Source: Bacilli bacterium
GTDB lineage: Bacteria > Bacillota_I > Bacilli_A > RF39 > UBA660
NCBI GenBank assembly: GCA_016283935.1
Contig: JAEENX010000013.1
Coordinates: forward strand, 33,759 to 97,758
Length of the DNA: 64,000 nucleotides
Direction of reading: 5' to 3'
Part shown: positions 44,575 through 54,042 of the stretch, piece after piece
How the letters are laid out: each line of letters begins with the position of its first letter
Position numbering within the stretch: position 1 is the first letter of the stretch
Notes under the pieces: model-generated
Databases searched by the model: none
What the model saw: only the letters and a program-made list of their open reading frames with translations
Told to the model about the DNA's origin: nothing
Program-made: the position numbers and the translations under genes

Positions 44575-45030
44575 TTATTTAGAATCTTCAACTTTTTTCT
44601 CTTTACCGTATTTCTTTTTCATATCCATCATGAATGTAGTAATCTTTGTTTCAACTTCTGGTAAGCTCTTCTTATCTAAGTTAGAAAGATAAATTACTTC
44701 TTTAACAGTATCAATAACAACTGTACCCCAGAATATAGATGAAATAACAGACATATCATTATATAAATCAGGAGTAATAGATATAAATTTATATCCAGGT
44801 AATATTTTTTTATGACCAATCATAATTCTCTCATTAGTTATTGCAAGAACTGCACTATCAATTAATCCCCATGGTTCATTGTTTAATTGTCCACAACAAA
44901 CAAATTGAATTTCTTCATTAGGATTTAAATGCATATCAATAATCTTACAATGTTTTTTTACTCTCCAACAAATTCCATATGGATATTTATCCACGAAATC
45001 TCTAACTAAATTTAAACATCCTTTAGCCAT
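44575..45030 (-). CDS. Small bacterial PH-like domain protein
   Basis: A 151-residue cytoplasmic protein. Residues about 30-125 (MHLNPNEEIQFVCCGQLNN...AVLAITNERIMIGHKK...ISITPDLYNDMSVIS) look like a bacterial pleckstrin-homology fold, and the C-terminus is a charged helix. Similar proteins are widespread and uncharacterised. The start overlaps the stop of the thioredoxin-like gene (TAATG), so the pair is coupled. No further function can be read. Confidence 0.6.
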   Translation of the reverse strand: MAKGCLNLVRDFVDKYPYGICWRVKKHCKIIDMHLNPNEEIQFVCCGQLNNEPWGLIDSAVLAITNERIMIGHKKILPGYKFISITPDLYNDMSVISSIFWGTVVIDTVKEVIYLSNLDKKSLPEVETKITTFMMDMKKKYGKEKKVEDSK

Positions 45031-45845
45031 TACTTATCACCTTCCAAAACTTTAAACTCTTTTAATTTTTTTATTAATGTAGTTTCATTAACATAACCAC
45101 CAATACATACAACAAGCTTACCTTGTTTAGTAACTAGTGTCATTGGTTTAGGATATGATTCCTTAAGTGTAGTACTTTCACCAGTAGTAGTACAAGTACT
45201 AGGTATAGTAATATCAATATCTGTAATCTTACTATATTCATCTTTATCATATTTATTTGTATCAAAATAATAAATATTTAAATTATAATCTTTGGCAACC
45301 TTATTAAATACTGGTTTATATAAATTACAATATGAACATTCATCATATCCAAATACTGATACAGTTAATTCTTTACTATTAACTTTCTTTATAAATTCAT
45401 CAGCAGAACTTAATGTTTTATAATATGTCATACTACTTGGTATTTCATTAAAGAAATAATATCTAAACATTTCATTTGCTTCTGTCTCACTTAATTGAGC
45501 ATCAAAACCACCAATAATTGCACCTTCATCAAAAATAAAAAACATAGGTTTCTTTGCATCAATATCTAAATTATAGTTATTTATTAATTCTACTATTTCA
45601 TTTAATGATAAATCACTTTTTAATACTTTAGCTTTATATTCTGATTTAAAATAATCAATAAGACCATTATCTTCATTATTAGAAGGTACATATATTAAAC
45701 CTTCAACATATTCTTCCATCTTAGAAGAAAGATCATTATAACTTACTTCAATTAATCTAGAATTATTTTTTTCTACTTTAACCAAAATAACTAATAATAT
45801 AACAATAAGAATAAAAAATACACTAATAAAAATATTCTTCTTCAT
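45030..45845 (-). CDS. Membrane-anchored thioredoxin-like protein
   Basis: A 271-residue protein with one N-terminal helix (about 3-22) and an outer part. About residues 150-265 are a thioredoxin fold: VSVFGYDECSYCNLYKPVFNKVAKDYNLNIYYFDT, with a CSYC redox motif, a conserved cis-Pro-like KPMTLV and CIGGYVNE. The part before it (about 60-145) may be a second, motif-less thioredoxin-like domain. Likely an extracytoplasmic disulfide oxidoreductase or accessory protein of the bacteriocin-transport-accessory type. Overlaps the PH-like gene. Partner proteins unknown. Confidence 0.75.
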   Translation of the reverse strand: MKKNIFISVFFILIVILLVILVKVEKNNSRLIEVSYNDLSSKMEEYVEGLIYVPSNNEDNGLIDYFKSEYKAKVLKSDLSLNEIVELINNYNLDIDAKKPMFFIFDEGAIIGGFDAQLSETEANEMFRYYFFNEIPSSMTYYKTLSSADEFIKKVNSKELTVSVFGYDECSYCNLYKPVFNKVAKDYNLNIYYFDTNKYDKDEYSKITDIDITIPSTCTTTGESTTLKESYPKPMTLVTKQGKLVVCIGGYVNETTLIKKLKEFKVLEGDK

Positions 45846-45916
45846 TATTAGTCCTCCCTTATAGATATTTTATTACAAACACTAGTAAATATCAATAAAA
45901 ACACCATATTAAATAA

Positions 45917-45945
45917 TTGACAAAATCATAGATAAATATTATAAT
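45917..45945 (+). promoter_or_regulatory. Sigma-A promoter of argS
   Basis: TTGACA (45917-45922), 17-bp spacer, TATAAT (45940-45945): a perfect consensus promoter for the T-box leader and argS. Confidence 0.9.
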
Positions 45946-45954
45946 CTTAACAAC

Positions 45955-46150
45955 TTAAACGAAGAAGAGGAATATTAGTAAAACCAATAATATACAGTGA
46001 GGAATCGGTTGGTGAGAGATCCATATTATGTTTTATGAACGCACCTTGGAGTTTAAAAGCAGATCTGCTATAAAGATAAGAGATAGTAATCCTATGAAAT
46101 AAGGTGGTACCACGAATAATACTCGTCCTTATGTTATAGGATTTTTTTAT
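45955..46150 (+). promoter_or_regulatory. T-box riboswitch, arginine specifier
   Basis: A T-box leader before argS with AGGAATCGGTTGGTGAGAG in Stem I, the specifier CGC (Arg; 46040-46042) in GAACGCACC, and the T-box AAGGTGGTACCACG (46100-46114). The terminator uses ATCCTAT/ATAGGAT followed by a T run (about 46087-46148). Uncharged tRNA-Arg would stabilise the antiterminator and switch argS on. Confidence 0.95.
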
Positions 46151-46169
46151 TTAAGAAAGGGTGTTATAA

Positions 46170-47900
46170 ATGAGTTTAATCAAACAATTAGAAAAATATG
46201 TTAATGATGTAATAAAAGAATTAGGATATGAAACAGATGTAAAAATTGAAAAATCAAAAATGAAAGAATTTGGTGATTATCAAATAAATGCAGCTATGGC
46301 ATTAGCTAAACAAGCTGGTAAAAATCCAAGAGAAATTGCTCAAGAAATAGTTGATAAATTTGATAATAGATTTACTAACGTTAATATCCAAGGTCCTGGT
46401 TTCATTAATATAAGTATAAGTGATGAAGTATTATTAAAAGATTCAAACGAATCAATTAATAACTTTGATAACTATATAGATAAAAATGAAAACAAAAGAA
46501 AAATAGTATTAGATTATGGTGGAGCTAATATAGCTAAAGAAATGCATGTTGGACATTTTAGATGTAATATTGGTGAATCAGTTAAAAGATTATTAAATGC
46601 ATTTGGTGATGAAACAATATCTGATGTTCACTGGGGAGACTGGGGAACACCAATGGGATTAGTAATAAGAGAAATTCAAGAAATGCATCCTGAACTTCCA
46701 TACTTTGATCCAAACTTTGAAGGAGAATATCCATCAGAATCACCTGTAACAAATGAAGAATTAGGAATAATATATCCAAGAGCATCTTTAAAGAAAAAAG
46801 AAAATGAAAAATATGCTGAAGAAGCAAAACAAATCACAATGAAATTACAAAATGGTGATAAAGGATTACTAGCACTTTGGAAACACATTGTTAATGTTTC
46901 TGAAAAAGATGCTGAAAAAATCTATGATTATTTAAATTGTACTTTTGATTATTCATACGGAGAATCAAATGCAGCACCATATGTTAATGATGTATTAGAT
47001 ATATTAAAAGAAAAAGGATTAGCTGAAGAATCAGACGGTGCATTAATAATGCATGTTAAAGAAGAAACAGATAATAAAGAAATGCCACCTTTAATGTTAG
47101 TAAAATCAGATGGTGCTATTCTATATGACACAACTGAATTAGCTACAATCTATCAAAGAATGCATGATTGGAATCCAGATGAAATTTGGTATTTCACAGA
47201 TGAAAGACAATCATTACATTTTGAACAAGCGTTTAGAGGTGTTAAAAAAGCAGGAATCGTAAATGAAAATACAGTCTTACGTTTCTGTGGATTCGGTACT
47301 ATAAATGGTAAAGACGGAAAACCATTTAAAACACGTGATGGTGGTGTAATGTCTCTTAAAGGTTTAATTAAATTAGTACATGATGAAATTGAACCTAAAA
47401 TCAAAGAAGATATTCAAGGAGAAGAAAGAGCTGATATAGCTAATAAATTAACATTAGCAACATTAAAATATTCAGATCTAACTCCTCAAAGAAGAACAGA
47501 TTATATATTTGATGTAGAAAAATTTACTGAATTTGTTGGTAAAACAGGTATATATGCTGTATATACTACAACAAGAATTAAATCATTATTAAATAAAGTT
47601 AATGTTGATAACCCAACAATTATTAACATTCCAAATCAAGAAGTAAGAGATATTTTAGTTAAGTTAACTGAATTACCAAAATGTCTAACATCAAGTTATC
47701 AAGATGCTTCATTAAATTATATATGTGATTTCATATACGAATTATCTTCATTATTTAATAAATTCTATGGAGACCATAATATATCTAATGAAGAAAACGA
47801 AGAAAATAAAAAGACTTATATAGCTTTATCTAAACTAGTTTATAATACATTAAGTAATCTATTAAATATACTAGCAATAGATGAAGTAAATAAAATGTAA
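46170..47900 (+). CDS. argS: Arginyl-tRNA synthetase
   Basis: A 576-residue class I synthetase that charges tRNA-Arg with ATP. It has the N-terminal additional domain (EKSKMKEFGDYQINAAM), the HIGH-like motif AKEMHVGHFRCN, and the DALR anticodon-binding domain at the C-terminus (TGIYAVYTTTRIKSLL...LSKLVYNTLSNLLNILAI). The KMSKS motif is degenerate (FKTRDGGVMSL), usual for many ArgRS. Preceded by an Arg T-box and ended by a terminator shared with nnr. Confidence 0.97.
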   Translation: MSLIKQLEKYVNDVIKELGYETDVKIEKSKMKEFGDYQINAAMALAKQAGKNPREIAQEIVDKFDNRFTNVNIQGPGFINISISDEVLLKDSNESINNFDNYIDKNENKRKIVLDYGGANIAKEMHVGHFRCNIGESVKRLLNAFGDETISDVHWGDWGTPMGLVIREIQEMHPELPYFDPNFEGEYPSESPVTNEELGIIYPRASLKKKENEKYAEEAKQITMKLQNGDKGLLALWKHIVNVSEKDAEKIYDYLNCTFDYSYGESNAAPYVNDVLDILKEKGLAEESDGALIMHVKEETDNKEMPPLMLVKSDGAILYDTTELATIYQRMHDWNPDEIWYFTDERQSLHFEQAFRGVKKAGIVNENTVLRFCGFGTINGKDGKPFKTRDGGVMSLKGLIKLVHDEIEPKIKEDIQGEERADIANKLTLATLKYSDLTPQRRTDYIFDVEKFTEFVGKTGIYAVYTTTRIKSLLNKVNVDNPTIINIPNQEVRDILVKLTELPKCLTSSYQDASLNYICDFIYELSSLFNKFYGDHNISNEENEENKKTYIALSKLVYNTLSNLLNILAIDEVNKM

Positions 47901-47901
47901 T

Positions 47902-47930
47902 AAAAAAAGAAGGATTTTATCCTTCTTTTA
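47902..47930. terminator. Bidirectional terminator between argS and nnr
   Basis: Stem AAGAAGGAT/ATCCTTCTT with three-base loop, T run to the right and A run to the left. Confidence 0.8.
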
Positions 47931-49415
47931 TTTTGTTATTTTAGTTATAGCATCAGGAATACATTTTGCAGTATTTCTTGCAATCATACTAATTGAATTA
48001 AATTTTCCTTGAGCAATTTCCCCAGCATATCCATTAATAAATGCTCCTGCAGCTACTGTATTAATATCAGGTTTATTATATCCTAATAAACCAACTAATA
48101 TACCTGCTAAAATATCACCAGATCCTGCTGTTGCCATACCAGGAACTCCTTTATTAACAAGTAAAACATTTTCTCCATCACTTATTATAGTTGTAGGTCC
48201 TTTTAGTAAAACTATAATATTATATTTTTTAGCAAAATCTTTTACCTTCTTAATAGGATCATTTAAAATATCTTTTTCTCTAATTTTACTTATTTTAGAA
48301 AATTCCTTAACATGAGGTGTAATAATTATTTTATTTTGAGCATTAGATAATTCCTTTAAATCCATATTAGCTAATGTATTAATACCATCTGCATCAAATA
48401 TAATTGGTTTATTATAATTTCTTAATAACCATTTTATAATTTTGCTATATTCTGGTGATTTACCCCAACCAATTCCTACAAGTAATGCTTTAGTTTTATC
48501 TAAAGCACCTAACATATATTCTTTATCAAATCTAATCTTTCCATCTTTAGATGGCATTGGAAAGATAGTACTTTCTAATACATATGGAATTAATCCTATA
48601 GCAATAGGTTCAGGTACACATATTCTTGAAACACCACATCCTGATAGTAATGCACTTAATCCCATTGAAGCAAGTTTTACAGATCCAGAATATTCAACAC
48701 TTCCACCCATAATAGAAACGTATCCAAAATCACCTTTATTAGAATTATTAGATCTTTTACCTAATAATTTTTTTACATCTTTTTCTTCATATAATTTAAT
48801 ACTATCATCTAAAATAGGATATCCTAATGGAGCACAAACAAGATGATCAATATAATCTTTAGCATCATGTAAAAAGTGTCCTATTTTATATGTACTTAAT
48901 GCTACAGTTAAATATGAATGAACAGCATTAGAGCAAATACCATTATCAGCATTTAAACCTGAAGGAATATCTATAGAAATAACTTTCTTTTTTGACATAT
49001 TAATTTTATTAACAGCTTTTAAATCTAAATCTTTTAAATCACCATTAAAGTTTATTCCATATATAGCATCAACAATACATGAATAACTACCAAAATTAGT
49101 TCCCTTTTCAATTAAATGAAATGGTATCTTCTTTTCTATACATTCATCAAATAATATTTTACCAATCTTACTAAATTTTTCTTCTATTAAAAATATAGTA
49201 ACACCAATTTTATTATCTTTTAATAAACTAGCTAAGGCATATCCAATTGCAGCGTTATTTGAACTACCACATACAATAGCAACTCTTGATTTAAAAGCAT
49301 ATGCATCAAATACTCCCTTAGCACTATCACGTATAGATTTTTCTAAACTTACTCCATTTTGAAGTGCTAAATTTTCACATTTATTCATATTCTTTCTACT
49401 TAATACTATTTCCAT
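47928..49415 (-). CDS. nnr: Bifunctional NAD(P)H-hydrate repair enzyme
   Basis: A 495-residue fusion. The N-terminal YjeF_N epimerase (about 1-205: VAIVCGSSNNAAIGYALASLL, SIDIPSGLNADNG) interconverts R- and S-NAD(P)HX. The C-terminal ribokinase-like dehydratase (about 215-495: GDFGYVSIMGGSVEYSG, IITPHVKEFSKI, MATAGSGDILAGILVG) repairs S-NAD(P)HX with ADP or ATP. The signature Gly-x-Gly-Asp is intact. Metabolite-repair housekeeping gene. Confidence 0.95.
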   Translation of the reverse strand: MEIVLSRKNMNKCENLALQNGVSLEKSIRDSAKGVFDAYAFKSRVAIVCGSSNNAAIGYALASLLKDNKIGVTIFLIEEKFSKIGKILFDECIEKKIPFHLIEKGTNFGSYSCIVDAIYGINFNGDLKDLDLKAVNKINMSKKKVISIDIPSGLNADNGICSNAVHSYLTVALSTYKIGHFLHDAKDYIDHLVCAPLGYPILDDSIKLYEEKDVKKLLGKRSNNSNKGDFGYVSIMGGSVEYSGSVKLASMGLSALLSGCGVSRICVPEPIAIGLIPYVLESTIFPMPSKDGKIRFDKEYMLGALDKTKALLVGIGWGKSPEYSKIIKWLLRNYNKPIIFDADGINTLANMDLKELSNAQNKIIITPHVKEFSKISKIREKDILNDPIKKVKDFAKKYNIIVLLKGPTTIISDGENVLLVNKGVPGMATAGSGDILAGILVGLLGYNKPDINTVAAGAFINGYAGEIAQGKFNSISMIARNTAKCIPDAITKITK

Positions 49416-49436
49416 GAATATCCCTCTATTCTATAT

Positions 49437-50642
49437 TTACCCTAGTTTTAAATTATTATCTTCAATTGGTTTTTCATCTTCAGTTAAATATAAGCTAACT
49501 TCTTTTTCTACTGAAGGATTAACAATTATATAAGATTTAAGTTGATATAATCTTTTATTCTTTTCACTTAAAGAAATAGAACCAACATTATAAGCATGTA
49601 ATATTTCTTGCTTTAATCTTCTTCTTCTTGCTTCAGATAAATCTTTAAAAGCATTATCTCTCATCTTTTCTAAAGCAGCGCCAAGAACTAATAATTCTTG
49701 TCTCTTTTTTTCATCAGGGTTATCACTTAAAGCAAGCAATCTTAGTTCAGCATCATTTTTTTCAATATCATATTTAAATACTTCTATATTTGATAATTCT
49801 CTTTCTACTCTATCATCAGCATCTAATTTTGAAATTAAATAAGCACAATAATCTCTTTTAATAACACCTTTAACAGTTTGTAATCTTATTAATGATTCCT
49901 CTGCTAAAATCTCATATTTATTTTTATTAGATTTTAAATTAGCAATATCACTCTTTAATCCAGCAATAGTTACCTTTAATTCATTTTTTTCAATACTATT
50001 TCTATTTGAATAATTCATATATTGTTCTTCCAACATATGAACTTTACTAATTAAAGATTCTTTTCTCTCATCTAAATTAGCAGCTAATCTTTTTAATATA
50101 TTATATTGATTAACATGTAATTGATATTGTTTTTCATCACCTGCATCAATTATTTCATTTTTAACTTTACCAGTTCTAATAAGTGGTGCTTTATCAATTA
50201 ACAATGCATATTTGAAATATAATTGTTCAGCTAACACTTTATATTTCATTGTATGTGAACGATCAGTTCTTTTTAAATTATTTAAATTTTGAATAATTTT
50301 ATAATATTCATCAATTAATTCATCTTTACTTTTTTTATAAGAAACTGCAAAATCACCAAATTCAGTTTCAACTAATTCATTTGAATCAACATCTCCACTT
50401 ACTAAAATATCTCCAATGAGTTCTTCACTTATAGAATAATTCTCATCTTCATATTTAGAAATAATATCATCATAAAAATTTACTTTATTTCTTAATTCTA
50501 AAATTCTTTTTCTATGATGTGATCTATCTGAAGGAATCATTAAATCATACTCATTTAATTCTTTTAAATAAGTATTAACTTTAGATTTTATTACTCTCAA
50601 ATTATTTTCAAAAGTAGCTTTCCATACATCTAACTTACTCAT
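49437..50642 (-). CDS. Hypothetical coiled-coil protein
   Basis: A 401-residue, charged, almost fully helical cytoplasmic protein with no membrane segment or signal. Long stretches (about 70-100 and 125-330, for example KESLISKVHMLEEQYMNYSN and SLIRLQTVKGVIKRDYCAYLISKL) have heptad-like Leu/Ile spacing. The end SLSEKNKRLYQLKSYIIVNPSVEKEVSLYL is more globular. Possibly structural or cytoskeletal, but no family recognised. It starts 8 nt after the small membrane protein gene and is 22 nt before nnr. Confidence 0.6.
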   Translation of the reverse strand: MSKLDVWKATFENNLRVIKSKVNTYLKELNEYDLMIPSDRSHHRKRILELRNKVNFYDDIISKYEDENYSISEELIGDILVSGDVDSNELVETEFGDFAVSYKKSKDELIDEYYKIIQNLNNLKRTDRSHTMKYKVLAEQLYFKYALLIDKAPLIRTGKVKNEIIDAGDEKQYQLHVNQYNILKRLAANLDERKESLISKVHMLEEQYMNYSNRNSIEKNELKVTIAGLKSDIANLKSNKNKYEILAEESLIRLQTVKGVIKRDYCAYLISKLDADDRVERELSNIEVFKYDIEKNDAELRLLALSDNPDEKKRQELLVLGAALEKMRDNAFKDLSEARRRRLKQEILHAYNVGSISLSEKNKRLYQLKSYIIVNPSVEKEVSLYLTEDEKPIEDNNLKLG

Positions 50643-50650
50643 AACTCCTC

Positions 50651-50929
50651 CTATAAATCTTCATCTTTATATCTTTTTTTAAAATCAATAATTAAATAGA
50701 TTAATTGATATACCATACATACAGGAATAATACCTAAAAAAATCATTGCAACTAAATCAGTAAAAAACACTTCAAAAAATGCAGATAGTCCATATACAGT
50801 TGTTGGAACATCTCCTAAAATATCTAAATATGTGTAACCTTTAAATGCACATACTATTCCTGCTATAATACAAAACAAAATAGGAATAAAAGATATTACA
50901 AAGATGATTTTTGCTATTTTATGTTTCAT
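50651..50929 (-). CDS. Small two- or three-helix membrane protein
   Basis: A 92-residue hydrophobic protein (start ATG 50929, SD AGGTG; a GTG at 50938 is also in frame). Two or three helices: about 5-28 (IIFVISFIPILFCIIAGIVCAF), 40-60 and 62-82. No family recognised. Cotranscribed with the downstream coiled-coil gene, which could interact with it at the membrane. Confidence 0.6.
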   Translation of the reverse strand: MKHKIAKIIFVISFIPILFCIIAGIVCAFKGYTYLDILGDVPTTVYGLSAFFEVFFTDLVAMIFLGIIPVCMVYQLIYLIIDFKKRYKDEDL

Positions 50930-51009
50930 ACTATTCACCTATTATAATTATAGCATAATTTAACTATTAATATGTAAAGAAAAGATATATTTTGTTTAAA
51001 TAAAATAAT

Positions 51010-51059
51010 AATTAAATATTAGATGATATAATTGAAACATAGTAAAAGGAGTTGATACT
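51010..51059 (+). promoter_or_regulatory. Promoter and RBS of the alcohol dehydrogenase gene
   Basis: GATATAATTG (-10, near 51025-51032) and AAAAGGAG 8 nt before the ATG at 51060. Confidence 0.5.
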
Positions 51060-52085
51060 ATGAAATGTGTACAAATTAAAGGACCAAAGACTGTTGGTTT
51101 AGGGGAAATAAATGAACCAACATCTAAAAATGGTAGCGTTGTACTAGATGTATTGAAATGCGGTATCTGTGGATCAGATATACATTACTATGATATGGGG
51201 CAACCTGAAGGTCTAGTAATGGGTCATGAATTTGTGGGAAGAGTTACTGACCCAGGATCTAGAGAAGATCTTAAAGTTGGAGATAGAGTTACAGGATTAC
51301 CTATTTCACCATGTGGTGAATGTGAAGCTTGTAAATCAGGAAATCCTCAATATTGTCCAGCAACATGGAATGAAGCCGTAGGATTATCATTAACTAATCC
51401 AGGAGCATATGCAGAAAAAACATCAGTTAGACCTGATTTAGTTATAAAAGTACCAGACAATGTAACAGATAATGAAGCAGCTATGATTGAACCAACAGCA
51501 GTTGGATATCACGCAGTTAATCTTGTAAGATTTAAAGGTGGAGAAAACGTTTTAGTTGTAGGAGCTGGTATAATTGGACAAATCACTGCTTTACTAGCAA
51601 AGAAAGCTGGAGCAAGATATGTTGCAATAGCTGAAACTAATGATTTAAGAGGACAAAAAGCAGTTAAACTTGGAGTAGCAGATGAATACTTCAATGCCAA
51701 AAATGAAAACTTCTTACAAAATGTAAGAACCCATAATCCATATGGATATGATATAGTATTTGATTGTTGTGGAAATTCAGCAGCAGTTACAAATGAAATA
51801 CTATCTGTTAAACCAGGTGGAAGAATTGTATTAGTTGGTGTATCATTAGATGCGATAACTATTCCATCAGCTTTAGTAGTAACAAAGGAATTAAAAATGT
51901 TTGGAGCGATTGCTTATACAGTTGATGAATTTAAAAAGTGTTTAGATATGATGTCAAACAAAGAATTAGACATGCTTAAATTTGTAGATGACGTTGTACC
52001 ATTAGAAAAAGCACAAGAAGCATTTAATAGATTAACAGCTGGAAATGATGATGCTGTTAAAATATTATTTGACCCTAAAATGTAA
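51060..52085 (+). CDS. Zinc-dependent medium-chain alcohol/polyol dehydrogenase
   Basis: A 341-residue MDR enzyme. Catalytic zinc residues are in LKCGICGSDIHYYD and GHEFVG. A four-Cys structural zinc loop is CGECEACKSGNPQYC. The cofactor fold is VVGAGIIGQ, with an acidic residue after the next strand (AIAETND), which favours NAD. Sequence type is closest to sorbitol/xylitol/threonine-type dehydrogenases; the substrate cannot be fixed. Single gene with its own promoter and terminator, no sugar genes alongside. Confidence 0.92.
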   Translation: MKCVQIKGPKTVGLGEINEPTSKNGSVVLDVLKCGICGSDIHYYDMGQPEGLVMGHEFVGRVTDPGSREDLKVGDRVTGLPISPCGECEACKSGNPQYCPATWNEAVGLSLTNPGAYAEKTSVRPDLVIKVPDNVTDNEAAMIEPTAVGYHAVNLVRFKGGENVLVVGAGIIGQITALLAKKAGARYVAIAETNDLRGQKAVKLGVADEYFNAKNENFLQNVRTHNPYGYDIVFDCCGNSAAVTNEILSVKPGGRIVLVGVSLDAITIPSALVVTKELKMFGAIAYTVDEFKKCLDMMSNKELDMLKFVDDVVPLEKAQEAFNRLTAGNDDAVKILFDPKM

Positions 52086-52089
52086 TAAT

Positions 52090-52118
52090 TAAAAAGACTA
52101 GATTCTCTAGTCTTTTTT
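52090..52118 (+). terminator. Terminator after the alcohol dehydrogenase gene
   Basis: Stem AAAGACTAGA/TCTAGTCTTT with three-base loop, followed by a T run. Confidence 0.8.
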
Positions 52119-52190
52119 TATGTATCAAATTACATATATTTACAATTAAATTATAATTTTATAAAATATTATAAGAAAAGAGTAAGTAAT

Positions 52191-53438
52191 ATGAAAAAGT
52201 TAAATAAAAAAATAAAAGTACCAATAATTATTTTGTTAATAATTATTGTGTTATTAACAATTGGAGCAATAATATTCTTTACTATAGGTAAATTAAGTAT
52301 AACTTTAAATGGTGATAAAAATGTTACAATCAATTACAATGACACCTATAATGAAGAAGGTGCTAGTGCAAAATTTTTATTTAAAACGATAGATAATATT
52401 AAAATATCAGGAAAAGTTGATACAAGTAAAATTGGAACTTATGAAATAAAATATGAATCAACATACATGTTTCTAAATTCAACTGAATTAAGAACAATTA
52501 AAGTTGTAGATAAAAAAGAACCATCAATAGAACTAAAAGGAAATACTAATATAAAAATATATCAAGGTAATGAATATAAAGAACCAGGATATACTGCAAA
52601 TGATGAATATGATGGGGATTTAACAGATAAAGTTATTGTTAATAACACACTAGATATTAACACTCCAGGTAAATATATATTAACTTATGAAGTAAGTGAT
52701 TCTTCAAATAACAAAACATCTGTAGAAAGAAATATAGAAGTAATAGAAAAGTCAAAAACAAATAATACATCAGGTATACCAGTATTAATGTATCATTTCT
52801 TCTATGATAAAAATGTAGATAATAAAAATGATGGCAATTGGATGGAAATACATTCATTTGAAGAACAAATGAAATATCTAAATGACAATAATTATTATCA
52901 ACCAACATGGGAAGAATTAATTGATTATATAGATGGTAAAACAACATTGCCTGAAAAATCAGTTATAGTAACAGCAGACGATGGAAATCCATCATTCTTT
53001 GATTTAGCAATTCCTATATGTCAAAAATATAATATAAGATGTACTTCATTTATAGTAAGTTCATGGACACACGGTGATTGGATAGCATCTACATACAAGG
53101 ATAAAGGAATAGATTTTCAATCACATACATATGATATGCATAAAGGCGGATGCAAAGAAAATCATGGAGGATTATTCAATTGTATTTCCCATGATGCAGG
53201 AGTCAAAGATATGACTACATCAAAAACAGATTTAGAACAAGTTAATAAAGTTTATACGGTGGCTTATCCATTTGGTGATGTTAATGAAAATGTTAAAACA
53301 ATAACTAAAGATGCCGGATTTAGTTTAGGATTTACTACACAATATGGAAAAGTAAGACCTGGAATGGATAAATTAGAATTACCAAGAATAAGAGTTAATA
53401 ATGGTGTGTCATTATCAAACTTTTCAAAGGATTTATAA
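52191..53438 (+). CDS. Membrane-anchored polysaccharide deacetylase with Ig-like domains
   Basis: A 415-residue protein: one N-terminal helix (about 10-32), two bacterial Ig-like (DUF5011-type) modules (about 40-105 and 110-185, each with a YKEPGYTANDEYDGDLT-like turn), then a NodB-like deacetylase. Its motifs are VLMYHFFYD, VTADDGNPSFFD (metal Asp), QSHTYDMH (metal His pair) and VAYPFGD. It would deacetylate peptidoglycan or another surface GlcNAc polymer, often a lysozyme-resistance step. Convergent with the following gene. Confidence 0.9.
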   Translation: MKKLNKKIKVPIIILLIIIVLLTIGAIIFFTIGKLSITLNGDKNVTINYNDTYNEEGASAKFLFKTIDNIKISGKVDTSKIGTYEIKYESTYMFLNSTELRTIKVVDKKEPSIELKGNTNIKIYQGNEYKEPGYTANDEYDGDLTDKVIVNNTLDINTPGKYILTYEVSDSSNNKTSVERNIEVIEKSKTNNTSGIPVLMYHFFYDKNVDNKNDGNWMEIHSFEEQMKYLNDNNYYQPTWEELIDYIDGKTTLPEKSVIVTADDGNPSFFDLAIPICQKYNIRCTSFIVSSWTHGDWIASTYKDKGIDFQSHTYDMHKGGCKENHGGLFNCISHDAGVKDMTTSKTDLEQVNKVYTVAYPFGDVNENVKTITKDAGFSLGFTTQYGKVRPGMDKLELPRIRVNNGVSLSNFSKDL

Positions 53439-53466
53439 AAAAAGATGGATAATAATCCATCTTTTT
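53438..53466. terminator. Bidirectional terminator after the deacetylase gene
   Basis: Stem AAAGATGGAT/ATCCATCTTT, four-base loop, T run to the right and A run to the left. Confidence 0.8.
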
Positions 53467-53953
53467 ATATTCCATAATTTAATTTATTTCTATATTCTAA
53501 CATAAAATATATAGCATCTATATATTTAAAATAACAATCAGATAAAATCCTCATACTATCTAATTCAGATGAAGAAGGATCTTTTCTAGATAAAGAATCA
53601 ATATTATATCTTAAATCGGCTTCTCTCTTAGAAAATAATTCTGCATACATTTCTAAACAACTTTCATCCAATACTAATATACGATCTAAAAATAAAGAAT
53701 GAAGAAATAAATAATCACGATCATTTTTTATTTTAGAATCAAGAAATTCTTTTAATAAAGATTGAAATTTTTTTAACGAATCGAGTCTATTTTCAGGAGA
53801 TATATTAAAATGCTTTACAGCATCACTTTTTAAAAATTTAATTATGTTTTCAGTTCTTTCAATATTATTTTGAAATTCTATAACTTGAACCGAAACTTCG
53901 CATAAATCATAAAATAGTTTGGAGAAATCACTATACTCAAAATATTTACCCAT
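53465..53953 (-). CDS. Hypothetical helical protein
   Basis: A 162-residue cytoplasmic protein (ATG 53953 after GGTGG) that is mostly helical (KYFEYSDFSKLFYDLCEVSVQVIEFQNN...). Several Asp/Arg/Glu-rich helices; no motif and no family recognised. It lies between the deacetylase and the tmRNA gene. Confidence 0.55.
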   Translation of the reverse strand: MGKYFEYSDFSKLFYDLCEVSVQVIEFQNNIERTENIIKFLKSDAVKHFNISPENRLDSLKKFQSLLKEFLDSKIKNDRDYLFLHSLFLDRILVLDESCLEMYAELFSKREADLRYNIDSLSRKDPSSSELDSMRILSDCYFKYIDAIYFMLEYRNKLNYGI

Positions 53954-54004
53954 ATAAACCACCTCTATTAGGTGTATATACTAGCAAAAACAATATTTAG
54001 AGTC

Positions 54005-54034
54005 AATAAAAAAACGAATACTAAGTATTCGTAT
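54005..54034 (-). terminator. Terminator of ssrA
   Basis: Stem ACGAATAC/GTATTCGT (54014-54032) followed on the minus strand by TTTTTTTATT. Confidence 0.8.
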
Positions 54035-54042
54035 TATTCCAA

